Counted from the stretch's first letter, positions 11,315 through 23,364 are shown. The stretch is 64,000 nt of DNA from Pachypanchax playfairii (GCA_006937955.1 SSNP01000001.1:9429619-9493618), one strand, 5' to 3'. A program made the numbers and translations. Notes: a model not told the origin generated them from the sequence alone.

Positions 11315-11552
11315 CTGTTAGCCGGTGTTCGCTCTGTAGCTCCTTCAGCTTTTGCTTCAGATGCAAACTGTACATGCTCAGTCTTTGGTTCTCTCTGATG
11401 GTGCTCCTCATCTTGTCCTCCTCCTTTTTGAACTCCCCCTGAAGTCTTTGTACTTCTCCTTTCTGTATATCCAACTTCATGCTAAGTCTTTTAGACTTGT
11501 GTTTGGCATCTGTTAGCTGCTCCTCCATCTGCCTGAGGAGAATCACGTGCAC
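11315..11552 (-). CDS. Coiled-coil gene exon (largest single exon)
   Basis: The exon is 238 bp, with acceptor CTGTTGCAG ending at 11553 and donor ACAG|GTAGTT at 11315/11314. It starts in phase 0 with VHVILLRQMEEQL, continues through KRLSMKLDIQKGEVQRLQGE and ends LKELQSEHRLT plus one base. The 79 codons show strong heptad-like spacing of Leu, Ile and Met among Lys, Glu and Gln. It joins exon 15278-15362 upstream and 4716-4803 downstream in frame. Confidence 0.9.
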
Positions 11553-11951
11553 CTGCAACAGAGAGAGAAGAAGTGAAATACATGATACATGGACGTGGAT
11601 TTTTTTTTTTTAGCTTGGCTCAGTTGGTAGATGCATATAACATGTGATCTCTAAATGATTGTAAAATATGTCTTGAACCGTCTGATTTCTATACGAGGCT
11701 TGTAGCTGCTTTTAGTTAGAGAAACAAAACTTGAGCAAAATTTCAATTTTGGCCGGACCTGCAGCTAAAAAGCAGAATGCAGCGGACATGAAAGTGAACT
11801 TTTAGTACCATGATTCAGTAGTAAAATTCAAAATCTGAGTTGCTTATAGTTTGTCATCTGAATATTCCCAGATGCATAACATTTTTTTTTTTTGGTGGGG
11901 AGAGTATATACTGCTCTTAAATCCCCATTTGCTAACTTTTTAATAACCTTT

Positions 11952-12033
11952 TCTTTAAAATTAAAAATACGTGCATGTTTTAAGAAAATTGTACATGCAA
12001 TTTAAGCATTTGAGCCTCACTTCCTGCCTTTTT
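11952..12033. repeat. Direct repeat, left copy, flanking the MITE at 12039
   Basis: About 82 bp beginning TCTTTAAAATTAAAAATA and ending in the GAGCCTCACTTCCT block and T run. It recurs at 12627-12708 with roughly six or seven substitutions. The two copies lie directly on either side of the TTAA-flanked MITE. Confidence 0.85.
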
Positions 12034-12038
12034 CTTAA

Positions 12039-12629
12039 AGAGGTCCTTCCATTAAAAATGTTTTTTCTGAGGTTTCTGTTGAATATTTTAGCTCCACAGG
12101 TGTTCTTACCTTCATAGTGGGTGTGAAAACAGGTCAACAACTTCTCTTTTAGTTTTAATCTCTCAAACTACGCAGGTGGTGATAAAACCCGAGTTCTACT
12201 GAGTCCGAACGGCCTGTACCTGTTTCGTCACAACTCCTTTGTTCGTTAGTTTTCGGCAGCTCCCGCAGTTGAAACCACGCCTAGCATGCTGCTGGCTAAA
12301 AGCTGTTAGCATAGGACGTAATAAACAGGAAGAGAGAACGTCTGAAGTTGCCATGCACAGCAGGGCAGGAAACAGTATTCTTTGCTCTCATAGGCTAATT
12401 TGTTAGCCAACCAGAGTCCAGCAAATTTGAACAATGAATATGAACGAGTTGCTGACTAAGCAGTCTGACGGAAGGAGCCGGAACCACCTGAATTTTAACG
12501 CAGACAGATTCAAAGGTCTGTTAAGTGTTAAGTGTTTCCTGACGTTTTTTAGATATAAAATGTTTCATATTACAGGTTAATACTTAAGAAATAACCACAA
12601 AGTCCTGAGATTTGTATGAAATAGCCTCT
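12039..12629. mobile_element. TTAA-flanked MITE, family 1, copy 1
   Basis: This is a 591-bp element with ends AGAGGTCCTTCCAT and ATGAAATAGCCTCT (inverted), and TTAA on both sides (12035-12038 and 12630-12633). A second copy, 61510-62082, has the same ends and TTAA flanks. TTAA duplication is typical of piggyBac- or Kolobok-type transposases. The interior contains CGGCAGCTCCCGCAGTTG and GCTAGC-like motifs but no protein. Confidence 0.85.
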
Positions 12630-12708
12630 TTAAAATTAAAAATATGCACATGTTTCAAGAAAATTGTAAATGCAATTTAAGCATTTGAGCCTCACTTCCT
12701 TCCTTTTT
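12627..12708. repeat. Direct repeat, right copy, flanking the MITE at 12039
   Basis: Second copy of 11952-12033. Its first TTAA is the right flank of the MITE, so the element appears to sit exactly at the junction of an older 82-bp tandem duplication. Confidence 0.85.
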
Positions 12709-15277
12709 TTTTAGTTCATTTAGGCTTTATTTTTAAACCTAAGCAACTCAACAGCTTCCCTCAACAATCTTATCCAGTCCATTTTCCTTCTATCTAAAAA
12801 ATATGCATGACTAAACATTCATGTAAACCATTAGTTCTTGTATAATTATGTCAATTTGCATAATGATAATGATTAATAATATGTATATGCATAATGTATG
12901 TGATGAAGATAGATGTAGCCTTTAACTAGCATATATTCACATGAGACAGACCCACTCTGCATGAACGGACTAGAACTAAGAGTTAAAGAAAATTACTCAT
13001 GTAACCAACATGTGTGCTTTAGAGATCTACTGTATGTACTTTAGATCTTGTTAACAAATAAGATCAAATTCATTAAAAAAATGTGCACAATTGATATTAT
13101 TGTTTGTTATTGTTTCCATATCCACTTATTCACTTGTGTGTAAAAGCTTTGATACGCTCCAACACACACACAATATGTCAAAGACTGCCAGTATTGTTGG
13201 CATCCTGCCAGCCTACAGTCACCACTTTGAGTAATTTGAATATTTAGTGTCCCATTGAGCTCTTAATTGGAGTCAATTTCACTAGCCTTGGCTCTGTTTG
13301 GTGCTTTAATTAATGGCAAGGTAATTTGTTTCTGCCTGGCAATCATGGGACGGTCACATGAGTGGGCGGGTGTGTGGCGTGTGGTAATGGTTAGAGTACC
13401 TCTTTATGAAAACTTGAGCTGGATCTCCGACTCAAGTTCACAGCATGCATAGGCAGCATGTATAGCAGAACGTAACCTGCAAGATTTCCTTTTACATCCA
13501 TCTCAGCTCGTGATTGTGTCAGGGTGGATTCGTTCATAGTTTGAAGTGCAACGAGGGGGACAATCAATATTACAATCTGCTAACTGTTAAACTAAGAACT
13601 GTAAATGTTGAGCTTTTTCAAGAGTTTTAATCGCAACAGAAACCTCAATATCTTACAGGAAGAACTTGTAAGTGGTAGTACACTAACGTTGCAATAATGA
13701 TAATAATTAGGGAAGTAATTACGCCTTTTTTGAATAATCAGAGTAACTCCTGATCTTAGTCTTAATCGTCGTCATGCCATGAAAGAGGTAGAATGTTTTT
13801 TTTTCTGTATTTGGTGTTTATGCAACCTCTTTTTTCAAGAGAGTCCTGAGACTCCTTCTGAAAAATACATATGTCTACATATCTATAAATAGATATATAG
13901 TGGGTAAGGCTGTAATTGATCTGACATCCTTCTAGGGAAATTTACAATGTACAAATAGAAAGCATAATATGCATAATACATAAAGTAGTTTGAACTGTGG
14001 TTATTGAATTATACAGATCAATGCTGCTCTCAATCTGTTTTACACATCCGCAAATTAAAATGACCATATAGGTCAATTGTGACAGCTCCAAAAAATGACC
14101 CGTGTTAGCGCTTTCTGGGGTCCAGCAGAGACTAGCTACCAACAGCACATGCGTGTACTCTACTGGAGGAGCTGCCGAATACGTAAGTGTGAGATTTGTC
14201 TCCGTTGCAATATGTCTCATAATATAACGGTTTGCTTTAAAATGTAAAGATATATGCATGCACATAGTGTAACGCAAAATAATTTGTCGTTTGATCATGT
14301 TAGTAAGCTGAAATGTTATGGTTAGGGGTTGCATTTGGAATATAGGGTCGTTTTTACAGATTGCAAAATCGACCAATGTCATCGTCCATCTTTTTCAAGC
14401 AAGTCATGTGGTTGTATACACATTGTCTTTATTTTCCCAGAATGCACTGCCATGTGTAACATCACTGGTACTTTTATGATTGACAGAGCTGCTGAAAAGC
14501 TTCGTGTCTGAAATACTTGGCTGAAAATGCGACATTCGGTAAACACAGGCTAATACGCTGTACAAAGAATACAAAGAACGATAGCAGAGTTTTGTCTTTT
14601 CCTTCTACAACAGAAGCTACAAATCAGAAAGCAGATCCACCATCGTTCTCTATGTTCACCTGAGTTCTACTTGAAATAGAAGAGACTTTTTTCTATAGGA
14701 CAATCAGCAATAAAAAAAAAAATTACATGTTTTTGATGACCTGCTCATGGTGTTGGTTAAGAATATGGGTTTTTGACACCTATAGAAGTTATTGGAACTA
14801 ACGTTAGACACGTAGCTTTACACAGCTGACAAAACTCTACAAGAAATCCACGAAAAAATGTTTCCTTACCAGCAAGGTTTTATATCTGATGATAGTGCGT
14901 TCCCAATACCATCTATTGTCACTGCTTAGCCTCACAGCTCACTGAATTGATTTGTCATTAAATCCGAAGTATTCAATCCCACTAACTCTGTGGCATTTCC
15001 ACAGCAGATCAACAGCATCCAAAGAAATGCTAAATGTATTGGAAATAAACCAGCAGCGTGTTGGTAAATGATAATCTGATCATATATTGAGGAATCTTGT
15101 GTGGGTTAGATAGTTTCAGGATGTACCAGTTTTATGTTGCCAAACTTTTGGAACTCTGGATTCCAAATTAAAAGTGGATAAAAGCAAATTTATTATGGAA
15201 AGGTCAACACAGATCTACAGTATCACTCAGATACTGTTTGGATACTATCTAGTTTAAGTTGTAACCATGTTCCTCAC
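12709..15277. other. Intron, no gene seen
   Basis: AT-rich sequence. The stretch 13180-13340 has several ATTA/TAAT cores and little simple repeat, so it could be regulatory, but this is weak. Frames such as 13942-14382 have no coiled-coil or splice support. Confidence 0.45.
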
Positions 15278-15362
15278 CTCCATTTCCAGCTGGCTACGTT
15301 TGCTCAGATGTGACTTGTGAGACTCAGCAACACTTTGCTTCAGATCCTCCTTCTCCTGTGTT
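15278..15362 (-). CDS. Coiled-coil gene exon
   Basis: The exon is 85 bp, with acceptor TCCCCACAG ending at 15363 and donor GAG|GTGAGGA at 15278/15277. The first A completes CAA with the CA left by exon 15637-15713. It then reads TQEKEDLKQSVAESHK and SHLSKRSQLEME, ending in phase 0 before exon 11315-11552. Confidence 0.88.
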
Positions 15363-15636
15363 CTGTGGGGAGAAGAGCAAACTGCTACGTAAGTAATATA
15401 TTCACTGTATTAGTATGATGTAGGAACAATTACACCAGCAAGCTGCTTTATTAACAGGAAATTGTTTGAATACACCGTGTTACATTCCCATATTTCCTGC
15501 TTGGCATTAGGGGTGTAGACGGGTAAGAGAAGGAGACGGTTAGGCATGGAGGCAGATGAAAGAGCATGAAAGGAGAATCTAAGGACAGCCACTGGGATCA
15601 GCACGAGAATGAGAGTTTTATAAAGTTTGTTATTAC

Positions 15637-15713
15637 TGTCGTGCAAGCTTCGACTTCATCTCAAGACTAGCCCTTTGACAGTCCGCAAGATGTATAACTT
15701 GTTCCGTGCAGCA
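15637..15713 (-). CDS. Coiled-coil gene exon
   Basis: The exon is 77 bp, with acceptor TTGTGTTTCAG ending at 15714 and donor CGACA|GTAATA at 15637/15636. It reads CCTEQVIHLADCQRASLEM then KSKLAR plus CA, in phase 0 from exon 17111-17212. The donor is weaker than its neighbours, but the phase fits on both sides. It holds three of the few cysteines in this protein. Confidence 0.82.
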
Positions 15714-17110
15714 CTGAAACACAAAAAATACAAACGTGCACACGTTTAAAAATTGCAGGTGCATTAAAAAACACTTTTTCTTTGATTGGTTGTTTCTTAT
15801 AGTGTAAATTAGAAGCAATAGTTCAAATGATTTGAAGTGGATTTCTGTGGAAAGGTTAAAGTAGACCAACACTTCTAAACCTGCCACTATGGAGTGTCAG
15901 TGTCACCAATCGTATGCTATAGCCAGTACATATAAACTACATTACCCACAGGACACTGGTACAAAACGCATGTATGAGAATTACTAATCACCACTGGTAC
16001 TTTTTCCCCACTTCAAGCACTAATCATTCATTATTAATGTCTAATCTGTTGTAGAAAGCTTGTTGAACAACCTCATCAGCTGCTCCCCTGTTCACACCCG
16101 ATGCATATTTCTCTGCGATGGGCCACAAGCACTTCTGCATATCTGTTTATTCAGAGGCAAAAACCCCACCCCCCTCAGCGTAGTCAGACCACTCTGCTGC
16201 TCTGTCAGTGTGTGTGTGTTGTGTTTATTTTAATCTCTATAGTCTGTTTAGATGCAGAAATATGATTGCATTTGTCAATCACTGTATTTTATTTTGAAGA
16301 ATTGCTTTTATTTTATAAATTGACTTGAATGTCTCATGTGTCTGGGTGTAACTTCCTGCCAGAATTGACGCGGCTCGCACACATCGCAGCGCTTTGTGTC
16401 TGGTGTGAACGACACCATAGGTTAACAATGGAAGAGCTCTCTGTTCCGCTTCATAGCGCTTCCGCAGCCAGCGTGAACCAGTCTTTGAACCCCTCAAATC
16501 CCCCCAAATTTTAGTAATTTTTGCAAATGCTGTTTTAAAAACCTTAAACTGCTGTCAATTTTGTATTACACATGATTTACATTGATCATTTCAAGAGAAC
16601 ATTTGTGACAGAGCTAGTACAGTGCAACACTTCCTGTTCAGTGTGTTACAATTCAAAATCAAAGCCACAATTTTATTACATTTCTGTCAGAATAACCACA
16701 TAATTTAAAACCAACTGCAGCACCAGTATTTCTAATAAAGCTTAAAATGGACCAACATCAAAAATTGAGACTGAAGTTGTTTTCAGATGGCTGAAGTCCT
16801 TTGTGACTGTCCCTGTGGTTAGCTATTAAATTGTCAGTCTGGTCAGGACTACTTTCTATTTTTTCAAACTGAGTTTGTTCAGTAAGCTAACAGCTAAAAT
16901 ATTATTTGTTTGTAACTTTTCCATAAAACCTACCAGAAAAGATCGGATGTTCCCTTTTATAAACAACTAGTGTTCTGTTTCTCAGGTATAAACTACCTAT
17001 AGAATTAAGTGCAAGTTGTATCTTGAAGTAAAAATCCCAAACTAAATCTGTACTTAAAGACATTTTGGCAATAACATCATGTCAAAATTTGCTGAAAAGT
17101 GTAATCTTAC
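15714..17110. other. Intron, no gene seen
   Basis: AT-rich intron. The segment at about 16350-16500 is more GC-rich (CGCAGCGCTTTG, GTGTGAACGAC) and resembles the interior of a fish DNA transposon, but I could not find paired ends. Confidence 0.4.
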
Positions 17111-17212
17111 CTTCTGTAGGTGTTCTGTGAGTTTTACCAGACTGAGATGGTCTATGTCAGAATGAGAATGGCTCTGTCGATAGAGGTAAAATTCCTGCTC
17201 CGCCATTAGTTT
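17111..17212 (-). CDS. Coiled-coil gene exon
   Basis: The exon is 102 bp (34 codons, phase 0 to 0), with acceptor TCCATAG ending at 17213 and donor CAGAAG|GTAAGAT at 17111/17110. It reads KLMAEQEFYLYRQSHSHSDI then DHLSLVKLTEHLQK. The His/Ser-rich middle is less coiled-coil-like than the other exons and may be a hinge; it is also the most distinctive stretch for a homology search. Confidence 0.88.
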
Positions 17213-19086
17213 CTATGGACAATCAGTAATAAGGAATAAAAAAAAATGCACCAAAATATAACAAGCAAAAAAAAAAACTGTATTCTATCAGATCTTAATG
17301 CCCTGGATTTACCAAAAATAAACACAGAACTTTAGATTTTAATACTACTGGGTACATAATTTAAAATGATGATATTTTGCTTTTCTATCAGCACTGTCTA
17401 AGTTCATCATACAGAAGAATTGCCCCATGTATCTCTGGCCACAATCTACTAACTCCTGTCCTTATTATAGGCAAATTAATGCAGCCAATTTAAAAGTAGA
17501 AATCTTCATAGGGAAGACATTTTACAGTACTAGTCTTCTGGCACAGATTTTTATGTTATAGTGAAATATTTCCTTGTCAGAATACAAATTGACCAGAGCA
17601 AAGATGGAATTAAGATTACTTGGTCACATTATGTATGTTTTCATTCATTTAATTTGAAATGTACATAAAATCTTACAATACAACTGCACTTGTACATTTA
17701 CAAGCCTGTCCTTAAATATCAAAAAGTATTTTTCAGCAGTTTAAAATTTATTGCAAAACTGAATAACAGGAGAAGTGATTTTAGGGTTAGCTGAGCCCAG
17801 CAGTGACATGAGGTAGCGAATTAGCGGGACGTGAAGCTCCATAAGAACTCCTAACCTCTTGATAGGCGCCTCACAATCAAAGTCATTAGCCATTGTAATA
17901 AAGGGCCTGAGATACAGCCATTCTTCAACAGCCTAACTCTTTTATAACCAACAGATTAAAGTTGATTGGATTAAAATGACATTCTGCCCGTCTGACCTTG
18001 GCGGCAGCAGTTAAGTTCATCCAAATTAAATTTCTCCGTAATAAAGATGATTCATTTGTTGCCTGACGTAGTAAATATAAAACAGAAAGAAAAGGGAGAA
18101 AATATTAAGTGACACACCCCAGTGCCCACGTGCACGCTCGCACGTGCACACTCACATGCATCCAAGGACACAGGAAAACAAAGGAGGATATTCATGCGTG
18201 CACTCACACAGTCTTGGTCATGCTGACAATAAGTTGGGAACACACACAAGAACTCAGACGCAAAAACTCAGTTAAACTAAGTTAATCAATATAAATTTAG
18301 TTAAAATGAAAAAAATTCTAACAAAGACTGTAACAAATATTACACTCAAGTTTGCTGTGGAATTCCACCTATCACAAAGCTTGTTCTGGTATAAAATTTG
18401 AGCTGTTGTACCACTGAGACAGAATTATCCTCTAGTGTCCTGGAGATGTGGACGCAGTAGTTTTGGGGATTGGAACAGTTGTGTATTTATGATAAGAGGT
18501 CTAACTCAAAGCAAAAAGCAAAAAAAAACAGCTAATCAATTTAACCTATTTTACACAAGCAGTTCAACTGATGATATACTATAATTTCACACATGTGGAA
18601 AAAGTGCACATACTGTATGATGTGGAATGTCTTTAGTGTCGAAGAGTGTGTGATGGAAGAAATGGTATATTCCTGTAAATGTATTTTGAAATGTTAGTAT
18701 GAGAGATAATTGAAAAAAAAAATATTTATCAAAGTCAGTTTAAAGAACAGGAATGTATCTACAATGATCTGCGAACTCTAACCACGAAAAATCTGAAGAG
18801 TCAAAGATTTTTCACAACTTTAGTACAATTAAACTGAAGCATGACATTTATGGAAATGGAAATGTTTAAAGTAGACCAATGACCAAGTCAAACGAGTGTA
18901 TCAAAATCAACGTGCGCTAACAGAGGACTATCTTCTACAGATAGGTAAAAACATTTGCTAGTCTGTGTGTCTGAGTTTATTTTCTCTGGTGAACAGATTT
19001 GGTAATTAGTAAAACGACCCTTCTTGGGCCTTTGCTTGTGGACGAGCACAATTTTAGAACATTATCCACTTAAAATTGGCATAGCA
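17213..19086. other. Intron, no gene seen
   Basis: AT-rich intronic DNA with no bounded repeat that I can see. The small frame 18052-18249 lies in CA/TG-rich sequence and is not supported. Confidence 0.5.
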
Positions 19087-19373
19087 GTGGCGCTTGCAGA
19101 ATATTCTCATGGGGGGCCACTGAAAAGTTGGAAGGGGGGGGGGCATGCCAAAACTAAAAGCCAACGGGGGTCAGGGTGGATCTTTGTCGGAATCTCCAAA
19201 GACCAAAAGTGAATCAAGATGGGTCACTCCCACAAAGATCAGGAATCCAACTTCTACTTTTAAGGGCTTTGCGTTCAGTTATTATTAATTATTATGAATA
19301 TGCGACTGGCTTGTGGGGGAAGGGGGGCGAAAATGTAGGGTGGCCGTGGCCCCCCCTTGAAGCCACCATGTGA
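19087..19373. mobile_element. Degenerate hAT-like MITE (possible)
   Basis: The left end CAGTGGCGCTTGCAG is followed by a GGGGGGCCAC block. The right end, read in reverse, is CATGGTGGCTTCAAG followed by a GGGGGGGCCAC block, so the two ends are imperfect inverted repeats. Flanking 8-mers match at only 5 of 8 bases. A better preserved element of similar style is at 23365-23825. Confidence 0.5.
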
Positions 19374-19604
19374 CATGACCACATTTTATATGTTGTTTTG
19401 TTTTGTCTTACTTTGGTCATGATTCTGCCCCATCGCTTATGGTCCTCAGAGCAACCGCACTGGTTATAACAAAAAGTATTCCAAAAATAATCTAAATTTA
19501 CAATTGTAAAAACATATACAACAAAAATATAAATGATATACAGTAAGCTTGTGTGTCTTTATGCAGTTTGTGTAGTTTAGTACCAGCAACTTCTTTGTTC
19601 TTAC

Positions 19605-19826
19605 CTGTTGTTTGACTGTATTCATCTGCTCCTGCAGTGTTCCCAAGAGGTTCCTGAAATGGTCCACCTTTTCCTGACGGTCCCTCAGTGCATTCTGATT
19701 GGCCTGGAGGTCATCTGTCAACTGGTCAAGAGCCTCCTGCGAGCTTACCCACTGGCTGACCTTTTCCTCATACCGCCGTTGAAGTTCGGAAAGCTCTTCT
19801 CTCAATAAAGAAGTTACAGATTGCAA
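19605..19826 (-). CDS. Coiled-coil gene exon
   Basis: The exon is 222 bp (74 codons, phase 0 to 0), with donor CAACAG|GTAAGAAC at 19605/19604. The acceptor is AATAGAG with the exon starting TTGCAATCT; the AG two bases upstream is an alternative that would break the frame. It reads LQSVTSLLREELSELQRRYE, then EKVSQWVSSQEALDQLTDDL, and ends LQEQMNTVKQQ. The residue pattern strongly suggests a coiled coil. Confidence 0.9.
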
Positions 19827-19975
19827 CTCTATTTGCTACCAGTTAGATAGAAGAATGTCAAATACACACTTATTTCAGAATAAAGAAAAAAACAACTAAC
19901 TAACTAATATCTGTCGGTGAAGCTCTCGCCAAACAGGAATATTATTTGCAATAGACATGTGCTGAAATTTTTTAC

Positions 19976-20206
19976 CTTTTTTTGTGAATATTTTAGTTCC
20001 TCTTTCAGATGTTCCACATGTCCTTGCAGCTTTTGCATTGTTTCTATTGCTGTTGTGTACTTTTGTTTAAAAATGACAACCGTTTCTTCTATTGCCAGTC
20101 TTTTCAAACTGGCCTCTTGAAGCTCAGCTTCAGCTCCTTTCTGCTGCTGTTGAAGAAGGTCCATCTCGATCTTCTGTTTCTTCAGCGTCTCTTCAAGCGC
20201 CTTGAC
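19976..20206 (-). CDS. Coiled-coil gene exon
   Basis: The exon is 231 bp (77 codons, phase 0 to 0), with acceptor TTGCTTTTAG ending at 20207 and donor AAAAAAG|GTAAAAA at 19976/19975. It reads VKALEETLKKQKIEMDLLQQ, then QQKGAEAELQEASLKRLAIE, and ends HVEHLKEELKYSQKK. It is classic Glu/Lys/Gln/Leu coiled coil. Confidence 0.9.
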
Positions 20207-20568
20207 CTAAAAGCAAACACAGCCAAAATAAACACAAAGACTGGAAATGGTAAACACCTCTGTCTGAATGTGCTTATATTAAGCTTTTTACAATTGTATA
20301 ATCCCACTTTTAATAAAAACCACAAAAAGTTACTGATTTAATGATAAAAATACATTTTTTAACTCATTTTCTTTCACTTTTTGCAGTTTCTTTACTTTTT
20401 TTGCTTTCCTTCAAAAACAAAATAAGTTTGATTATTTTGACCCACAGAATTGAAGGAAAAAACTGGAAATCTTTCTATAACACATTTTACTTGAGCCATA
20501 ATCTCATGTTATGACCAGATTCAGGCCAATAAGTAAATGAGGACAATCCAAACAAAACAGAAAGTTAA
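20207..20568. other. Intron, no gene seen
   Basis: AT-rich intron up to the TTAA at 20565-20568 that flanks the next MITE. Confidence 0.5.
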
Positions 20569-21107
20569 AGCTGGAGTTGGTAATGTTCGAGAGCTAGCAA
20601 GATTTAAAACTAGCAGCTCCTCTAAACCCCTCCCCCTTCCCACCATGGACTTGCTTCAAGCCGCGCCCCCCCCCTAAACTTGGAACTCGCACCTGCCGGC
20701 AGAACTCAGCAGGGTACTCAGCTTTACCAATGTTGACTCTCGTTTGTCCTCTTGTTTTATCCAGAGCTTTTCTCGTAGCAGCCTTTTCTGCCTCTGACTT
20801 TCTTTTTTTTGGCAGTTTAGCGGGGCGAGCCGTGACAAGTAGCGAGGAGCGAGAGGGCGTGATAGAAGGGGTGCAGGCAAGGTATCTGATTGGTTCCTCT
20901 CCTCTTCCTGGAAATGACCAATCACTGCCATCCGGTGCGGATGACCGTGGTTGGTCAGAGTTATTGTAGGCTTGCAAGTCTCAGAGAGGTCTGATTTTTT
21001 TTGCTCCTTTTTATGAATACACAATGCATTGACTAGTCTCAGTATGGAAGGACCTTTTCACCCAGTATAAAAAAAAGTGTTTCTGAACAGGATTACCAAC
21101 TCCAGCT
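20569..21107. mobile_element. TTAA-flanked MITE, family 2, carrying a protein-like fragment
   Basis: This is a 539-bp element with perfect inverted ends AGCTGGAGTTGGTAAT and ATTACCAACTCCAGCT and TTAA on both sides (20565-20568, 21108-21111). On the minus strand an open frame at 20594-20977 contains the basic segment KKRKSEAEKAATRKALDK followed by a TRVNIG motif, which resembles part of an uncharacterised protein family I associate with teleost genomes. The frame ends in low-complexity sequence, so it is a fragment. Confidence 0.85.
20594..20977 (-). pseudogene. Captured basic-protein fragment inside the MITE
   Basis: A 127-codon frame within the element above. Residues from about position 50 on show a Lys/Arg-rich helix (LPKKRKSEAEKAATRK, then DKTRGQTRVNIG), which reads like real coding sequence, while the first 40 residues look random. 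No splice or start context supports expression. It may be a remnant of a gene carried by the transposon's autonomous parent or captured from the host. Confidence 0.4.
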
Positions 21108-21111
21108 TTAA

Positions 21112-23364
21112 GGCTGAAGAGACCCATTGGAAAGAAATCGAATGCTATTTTGTAATTATTTTGCAGTATGTTGGCGTAATCATTCATTTTACAATGTTTA
21201 ACATTTTTGTCGATCTTTAGGGCACATTAAAGTTATTTGATGGCATTTTAAAAGTAAAAATATAAATAGGTATTTATGTGAAATGTTCAAAATAATGTTT
21301 TCTGGCATCCCTCAAAACAGGGTCGTGCACGATCTGTTGTAAATTGCTCCCAGCTACTAAACTGACTGATTTATAAACATTTCTGTGAAGGCTAAAGTTA
21401 GCTAAATAAACTGTAGCAGCCAACTTGAACAGGATCAACTCACAAAGTTAATCAAATGTAGATGATCTGAACATCCAGTGCAGAAAATCATGTGAGAGTT
21501 TGTGTTGAGGTGATTCTCAGGTATGTAAGTTTTAGATTAGTTTTTGTTAAATTGACTAAGGTACCAGTTAGCTTTGGCTTTGATTAGCTTTGGCAGCCAT
21601 CTTTATCTTCATTAAAACCTCTCAAGTAGTTCATGTAATCATTTGTAAAAATAAAAAATACACATTTTTTTAATAATACAATAACAATAAAATGAAAAGG
21701 ACAAAAGCTTTTAAATCTTAGATTTACTTTAAGTCGGATGAGACTTAAAATTAACTGCAATGCAACTAACAAATTTTGATAAATCTGGCAAATTACTGAT
21801 GAGCAATATGAAATACTGTGCAGAAATTGAGAAGTGTGATGGATAATCCTTCAAAACATAAATGTATATATACATTTATTTTAGCCTATAGGCTAAAATA
21901 TGAAACTATCTGTGTTATTATTACAGTAAGTGAAACAAATCACAGTGCAGTCCTTAAACTTAGACAAAAATAGACACTGGTACTAGTGTATAATAGCTTC
22001 CCTAAAATATACACTGTGCTGCTCTACAGTAACCTCTGTCATGATGACAGGGGAACCAAAGAAGTGAAACCAGCCTTAATCTCAACGTTACACTTGGAAT
22101 CCAACCATAGCTCACCTCTCAAGGGGAGAGGTTGAGAAAGTTAAACCCACTCTAACACTCAGCTTGAGTTCATCCACGTTAATCCGGTTGTAATCTGGAT
22201 CAGAACATGAGGGTTTACAACTAATGACAGCCAACTAGTTAGATTTCAGTGGTTCACTGCAGCTTGGTTTAACCAGGGATTAACGAGGCCTATCTAGCAC
22301 TAACACTGGATAACGCTGAGGGAGGAACTTGTTCATGCAAAAAAAAAAAAAAAAAGAGAGAAAAAGACACAAATCAGTGGAAAAAGCAGGAGTCATAAGA
22401 CGTGATTTTGTACTTTGGAATAAAAACTAAACTAACATTACAGGTGTTTGGACACGTGCATGTGCTAACTGGTTAGAATCACGGAATTAGCTCATGTGCA
22501 CTTTATTTCATCTGAGTACGGTTGTTAAAAAGTCAAGCATTGAACAGTCCGGTATGTTATATGAAGTATATAAAACAGATTATATACCAGATTTCCCATT
22601 GGTTCAGTTGATTCATATGATTTTTACATTGTCTGCGTCACAGAATTGCTTCTCCCTGCTGTGAATCTAAGATTTTACATCTAAATGCACTAATTATTCT
22701 ACCATCTCATATCTGTTATGGGATGAAAGACCTCCTAACAAGGCTTAATGTGAATACTATGGCTTTCTTGTGACCATAATTAGGAGCTTGTGCTTTGGGG
22801 ACACAAACAACGCTCATAAAAAAAAGGGAAACACATCTGACTCTCTGAAAACCTAACTGACCTCACTTGGCCTGTCATTTGCGTGTTCATAGCTGGCACA
22901 TGACTACCCAAAATAACCCTCAGTTGATAACAACTTTATTTGTATCTTTATCATTTTGTTTGAAATTCATGGTAACATTTATTTCTTCTTCTTCTCTGGA
23001 TACGATTAGATGTGAGAAGTTGACAAACAGAGAGATCATCTTGTCTCAGTTGGTAAATCAGATGATGTGGATAGATTTATATATAAACTGACAGCAATAT
23101 AAAAGCTTATGATTTAGATCTAAGTAGCAGAAGTACTTTTTTTTACTTTAGGAGAGTTACAAGATTAACATAGCAGAGGGTTTAGTGGGATCTCAGTACA
23201 GCTGATTAACTTCTGAAAGAACACTATGATCATGGAACTCAAAGCCTTCTTCAGCAGTTTAATTTATTATATCTCTTTGTGTATTTGGCTAAACTCAGAT
23301 GGTTCAGACACAACAACTTGGTTCTCATTTAACACTTCTCTTCAGTTGTTTGAGGTGAGATATA
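21112..23364. other. Intron, no supported exon
   Basis: AT-rich sequence. A segment at about 22050-22330 is less AT-rich and on the minus strand includes a short open frame (DPDYNRINVDELKLSVRVGL) with a GTGAGC donor-like site after it. It has the look of a dispersed repeat and its phase does not serve the coiled-coil gene, so it is not called as an exon. Poly-A at 22340-22355. Confidence 0.4.
21858..21900. repeat. Two overlapping perfect palindromes
   Basis: ATAAATGTATATATACATTTAT (22 bp, no spacer) spans 21858-21879, and a second perfect 24-bp palindrome centred on CCTATAGG spans 21877-21900. They share three bases. Such AT-rich dyads could extrude as cruciforms. Confidence 0.8.

Noticed and set aside
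13370..13445. Possible tRNA-like A and B boxes (GGTTAGAGTACC, CTCAAGTTC)
   Set aside because: Spacing and B-box match are poor and no cloverleaf can be drawn.
22118..22250. Minus-strand frame DPDYNRINVDELKLSVRVGL followed by a GTGAGC site
   Set aside because: No acceptor fits the phases of the coiled-coil gene and the surroundings look like a dispersed repeat.
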